Below are positions 6,586 through 8,916 of a DNA stretch of 8,916 bases, one piece after another. The notes beneath the pieces are model-generated. The model did no database searches, was not told the origin of the DNA, and saw only the letters and a program-made list of their open reading frames with translations. Source of the stretch: Gammaproteobacteria bacterium (GTDB lineage: Bacteria > Pseudomonadota > Gammaproteobacteria > Pseudomonadales > Halieaceae); the NCBI GenBank assembly GCA_029859085.1, contig JAOUDU010000074.1, positions 1 to 8,916 on the forward strand, read 5' to 3'. Numbering within the stretch: the first letter of the stretch is position 1; every line of letters begins with the position of its first letter. The translations under genes were made by a program, and so were the position numbers.

Positions 6586-7569
6586 GTGACGCAGCCGGCA
6601 CCCAACCTGGACCCCGTTGCGCTTGCCGCCGCCGTGCGGCGTGGCGAGCGCGCGGCGCTGGCCAGGGCGCTGAACCTGCTGGATGACCGCCGGGGCGAAT
6701 CCCGCCTCCAGGCCTCGCTGTTGCTGAAACAGCTGCAGGCGGGACAAGCGGGCGATGAAGGTCACCTGATCGGCATGACCGGCCCCCCCGGCGCCGGCAA
6801 GTCGAGCCTGACCGCCGCGCTGATAGGCGTCTGGCGCCGGCGCGGCCTGCGGGTGGGGGTACTGGCGGTGGACCCCTCCAGCCCCGTCAGCGGCGGCGCC
6901 CTGCTGGGAGACCGGCTGCGCATGAAAACCAGCGCGGAAGACGACGGCGTGTTCATCCGCTCCCTGGCCTGCCGCGGCGAGTTCGGCGGCCTCAGCGCCG
7001 AGGTGTGGCCGATGAGCCTGGTGATGCTCGCCGCGTTCGACGTGGTGATGATCGAGACCGTGGGGGTGGGCCAGCGGGAGATCGACGTCTCGCGCATGTG
7101 CGACACCACCTGCTTCGTCGCCCAGCCCGGATCCGGCGACAGTGTGCAGTTCCTCAAGGCGGGCATCCTCGAGGTGCCCCACGTGCTGGTGGTCAACAAG
7201 GAGGACATGGGCGCGGTGGCCAGGCGCACGTTGTCGGAGCTGGGCACTGCCCTCGGGCGGGTCCATACCGACGGCGACTGGGAAGTCCCGGTGCTGTCCG
7301 CCAGCGCCACCGCCGGCACCGGCATTGAGGCGCTGGCAGATACTCTGGCCATGCACGGCAAGGCTCTTGTTGAGAGTAAGCGCTTACTCGAGCGGCGCCG
7401 TGGCTACCGCGCCCAGTGGCTGCTGAAGCGCCTGCAGGAGGAGTTCGGCAGCCACGGCATCGATCAACTGGGCGGCGAGCAGGCCGTCCTGCAGCAGCTG
7501 GCGGCGCAGGACCTGTCGCTGTTCGAGCAGCACCAGGCGCTGCGCCAGCGCCTGTTGGCAACCCATTAA
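6586..7569 (+). CDS. MeaB/ArgK-type G3E GTPase, chaperone of the adjacent B12 mutase
   Basis: The 327-residue P-loop GTPase belongs to the MeaB/ArgK branch, whose members gate cofactor loading and prevent inactivation of adenosylcobalamin mutases. Visible motifs are the Walker A GPPGAGKS (66-73), AVDPSSP (94-100), the Walker B/switch segment ETVGVGQ (157-163), GDSVQFLKAGILE (184-196) and the guanine-specificity NKED (204-207). A helical C-terminal tail (about 260-327) probably mediates dimerisation. It lies eight bases after ecm, so Ecm is the likely client. GTG 6586 is chosen because it follows the ecm stop and keeps the whole domain. It has no good Shine-Dalgarno, so translation probably depends on coupling to ecm. 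The sequence departs from canonical MeaB in places, for example RGEFGG (130-135) where MeaB/ArgK usually has a Ser/Gly-rich stretch before LGG. I therefore give no gene symbol. Confidence 0.9.
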   Translation: MTQPAPNLDPVALAAAVRRGERAALARALNLLDDRRGESRLQASLLLKQLQAGQAGDEGHLIGMTGPPGAGKSSLTAALIGVWRRRGLRVGVLAVDPSSPVSGGALLGDRLRMKTSAEDDGVFIRSLACRGEFGGLSAEVWPMSLVMLAAFDVVMIETVGVGQREIDVSRMCDTTCFVAQPGSGDSVQFLKAGILEVPHVLVVNKEDMGAVARRTLSELGTALGRVHTDGDWEVPVLSASATAGTGIEALADTLAMHGKALVESKRLLERRRGYRAQWLLKRLQEEFGSHGIDQLGGEQAVLQQLAAQDLSLFEQHQALRQRLLATH

Positions 7570-7586
7570 TTAACCAGGCAGCGACC

Positions 7587-7592
7587 AGGAGG
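7587..7592 (+). promoter_or_regulatory. Strong ribosome binding site of the lyase gene
   Basis: AGGAGG is five bases before ATG 7598 and is the strongest Shine-Dalgarno in the operon. It contrasts with the near absence of one before the GTPase gene, so the lyase may be translated more strongly than its upstream neighbour. Confidence 0.7.
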
Positions 7593-7597
7593 TCACC

Positions 7598-8647
7598 ATG
7601 CGAAGCCCGAGAGATTTCTTCAAGCCACTGGCGCTGGGGGCACCCGCGCCCCTGCGCGACATCCCGGTGCGCCCGTCGCGGATGATTCACTTCTTCGACC
7701 CCAGCAACCCGAAGATGGCGGAGAAGGCCCCGGCCATCGCCACCAAAGTGGATATCCTGCTGGGCAACATGGAAGACGCGGTCGCCATCGACAACAAGGA
7801 AGCGGCGCGGGAGGGCCTGATCAGAATCGCCCGGGACAACGACTTCGGCGACACCCAGCTGTGGACCCGGGTCAACAGCCTGGACAGCCCCTGGTTCCTG
7901 GAGGATGTCACCCGCATCGTCACCGAGGTGGGCGCCAAGATCGACGTGATCATGCTGCCGAAGGTGCAGGGCCCCTGGGATATCCACTACGCCGACCAGC
8001 TGATCGCCCAGCTGGAGGCCAGGGCCGGGCTGAAGAAGCCGATCCTGCTGCACTGCATCCTGGAGACCGCCCTGGGCGTGGCCAACGTTGAGGAGATCGC
8101 CAACGCCAGCCCCCGCATCCAGGGCATGAGCCTGGGCCCGGCAGACCTGGCGGCATCGCGCAGGATGAAGACCACCCGTATCGGCGGCGGCCACCCGGGC
8201 TACCTGGTGCGCAACGACCCGGACCCCGCCAACCCGGAAGCCGAGCGCGGGACCCATGCCCAGGACCTGTGGCACTACACCATAGGCCGCATGGTGGACG
8301 CCTGCGTCAGCGTCGGCGCCCTGCCGTTCTATGGACCCTTCGGTGCCATCGATGACCCCCTGGGTTGCGAAGACCAGTTCCGCAACGCGTTCCTTATGGG
8401 ATGCGTGGGAGCCTGGTCACTCCACCCCAGCCAGATCGAGATCGCCAGGAACGTGTTCAGCCCGCCCGCGGACGAGGTGGTCTGGGCCAGGCGCGTACTG
8501 GAGGCCCTCCCCGACGGCTCGGGCGCGGTGATGGTGGACGGCAAGATGCAGGACGACGCGTCCTGGAAACAGTGCAAGGTGATGGTCGACCTGGCGCGGC
8601 TGATTGCCGACAAGGATCCGGAACGAAAGGCGCTGTACGGTTTTTGA
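7598..8647 (+). CDS. mcl: Malyl-CoA / beta-methylmalyl-CoA lyase (HpcH/HpaI family, Chloroflexus-like)
   Basis: The 349-residue TIM-barrel lyase should cleave (2R,3S)-beta-methylmalyl-CoA to propionyl-CoA and glyoxylate, and interconvert malyl-CoA with acetyl-CoA plus glyoxylate. Motifs are GNMEDAV (56-62), RVN (91-93), [12 protein letters not shown] (119-130), LETALG (155-160; E156) and SLGPADLA (178-185; D183). E156 and D183 are the expected Mg2+ ligands. The C-terminal DGKMQDD (314-320) is a lid segment that supplies an acid to the neighbouring active site. The N-terminus ([20 protein letters not shown], 7-26) and the segment [11 protein letters not shown] (190-200) closely recall, from memory, the Chloroflexus aurantiacus lyase rather than alphaproteobacterial Mcl1. 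Some citramalyl-CoA lyase activity is therefore possible. The start has AGGAGG. It lies 28 bases after the GTPase gene and completes the operon's reaction sequence. Confidence 0.93.
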   Translation: MRSPRDFFKPLALGAPAPLRDIPVRPSRMIHFFDPSNPKMAEKAPAIATKVDILLGNMEDAVAIDNKEAAREGLIRIARDNDFGDTQLWTRVNSLDSPWFLEDVTRIVTEVGAKIDVIMLPKVQGPWDIHYADQLIAQLEARAGLKKPILLHCILETALGVANVEEIANASPRIQGMSLGPADLAASRRMKTTRIGGGHPGYLVRNDPDPANPEAERGTHAQDLWHYTIGRMVDACVSVGALPFYGPFGAIDDPLGCEDQFRNAFLMGCVGAWSLHPSQIEIARNVFSPPADEVVWARRVLEALPDGSGAVMVDGKMQDDASWKQCKVMVDLARLIADKDPERKALYGF

Positions 8648-8652
8648 ATTTT

Positions 8653-8695
8653 CCCCGCTGGCGGCCAGGACTTCCCGCCGCCTGCGCCCGCGGGG
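8653..8695 (+). terminator. GC-rich compound hairpin after mcl, possible operon terminator
   Basis: CCCCGC (8653-8658) pairs with GCGGGG (8690-8695). Nested inside it, GGCGGC (8660-8665) pairs with GCCGCC (8677-8682) over an 11-base loop. It begins six bases after the mcl stop. No T-run follows, so it is not a classical intrinsic terminator; it could be a 3'-end stabiliser or a factor-dependent pause site. Confidence 0.35.
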
Positions 8696-8729
8696 TATCC
8701 CCCAGTCGCAGCCCCCCCTCATCGCCGGG

Positions 8730-8755
8730 CAGTCAGTGCGGATGACTGTCAGTCA
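8730..8755. promoter_or_regulatory. Cluster of three CAGTCA half-sites, operator-like
   Basis: CAGTCA occurs at 8730-8735 and 8750-8755, and its inverse TGACTG at 8743-8748. The last two form a 13-bp palindrome, TGACTG-T-CAGTCA. The cluster is in the non-coding stretch after mcl and about 85 bases before a possible next start codon, where an operator would be expected. I found no convincing -35/-10 pair beside it. Confidence 0.4.
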
Positions 8756-8839
8756 CCGGCACCGGTTGCCCCGCGCCACGCGCGCAATAAGTCCAAAAGC
8801 TGGCAATTTCACCATATTCAATGGCAATCGGAGGTCCTC

Positions 8840-8916
8840 TTGAAGCAAACTAGGCGCACGATGCAGACAGACTATTTCACGATACGCACGCGGCATCAGT
8901 GCACATTCCGCCCGTG
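8840..8916 (+). CDS. Possible start of a downstream gene, unidentified, partial
   Basis: GGAGG (8830-8834) lies five bases before TTG 8840. The frame then stays open to the right edge (25 full codons), with an in-frame ATG at 8861 that would be too far from the Shine-Dalgarno. The visible residues are basic and polar (for example MQTDYFTIRTRHQC from 8861) and I do not recognise them. Twenty-five open codons prove little by themselves; the main support is the ribosome site and its place after a non-coding gap. The rest of the gap from 8648 holds only the hairpin and half-sites listed separately. Confidence 0.3.
   Translation, partial: MKQTRRTMQTDYFTIRTRHQCTFRP

Noticed and set aside
4547..6601. 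684-codon open frame on the minus strand opposite ecm
   Set aside because: Its translation is low-complexity, rich in His, Gly, Gln and Leu, with no recognisable domain. It lies antisense to a clearly conserved mutase; GC-rich third positions produce such frames.
7564..7573. AT-rich palindromic TTAATTAA between the GTPase and lyase genes
   Set aside because: It overlaps the stop codon and has no -35 partner or hairpin; it is most simply a chance sequence around the stop.
1..8916. CRISPR arrays, tRNA/rRNA genes, insertion sequences, attachment sites, riboswitches
   Set aside because: Looked for by eye on both strands. I saw no repeat-spacer arrays, transposase genes, terminal inverted repeats, tRNA-like cloverleaf or cobalamin-riboswitch consensus, although a B12-dependent enzyme is present.

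Overview
The window carries most of an ethylmalonyl-CoA pathway (EMCP) gene set. This is the glyoxylate-shunt alternative that assimilates acetyl-CoA through C4/C5 CoA thioesters. The DNA is GC-rich, the genes are tightly packed, and start sites have Shine-Dalgarno sequences, all typical of a proteobacterium. The mix of gene types and a small outer-membrane beta-barrel suggest a Gram-negative, possibly a marine gammaproteobacterium. That taxonomic guess is inference only.

Layout. (1) 1-573, minus strand: the N-terminal 191 codons of a CitE/HpcH-type CoA-ester lyase or thioesterase, cut by the left edge; it may be the (S)-malyl-CoA thioesterase of the pathway. (2) 574-896: a divergent intergenic region with a candidate promoter on each strand and small palindromes. 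(3) 897-1424: a secreted small beta-barrel protein, followed by two hairpins, the second a convincing rho-independent terminator. (4) 1425-1717: a promoter/leader region with a TTGTAT-17-TAAAAT promoter candidate and an 11-bp direct repeat with a 22-bp period. (5) 1718-8647: five plus-strand genes, all apparently intact and separated by only 8-28 bases: methylsuccinyl-CoA dehydrogenase (mcd), mesaconyl-CoA hydratase (mch), ethylmalonyl-CoA mutase (ecm), a MeaB-type G3E GTPase, and a malyl-CoA/beta-methylmalyl-CoA lyase (mcl). (6) 8648-8916: a GC-rich compound hairpin, a cluster of CAGTCA half-sites, and possibly the first codons of another gene.

How they work together. Ecm rearranges (2R)-ethylmalonyl-CoA to (2S)-methylsuccinyl-CoA using B12, and the MeaB-like GTPase presumably loads or protects its cofactor. 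Mcd oxidises the product to mesaconyl-CoA, Mch hydrates that to beta-methylmalyl-CoA, and Mcl cleaves it to propionyl-CoA and glyoxylate. Mcl can also condense glyoxylate with acetyl-CoA to malyl-CoA, which a Mcl2-type thioesterase (perhaps the left-edge gene) would hydrolyse to malate. Crotonyl-CoA carboxylase/reductase (ccr) and the epimerase are not in the window, so the complete pathway is inferred. The most notable points are the single compact operon, a lyase that resembles the Chloroflexus 3-hydroxypropionate-bicycle enzyme rather than the alphaproteobacterial Mcl1, and a divergent MeaB-type protein beside the mutase. I see known enzymes in an unusual combination rather than a wholly new system.
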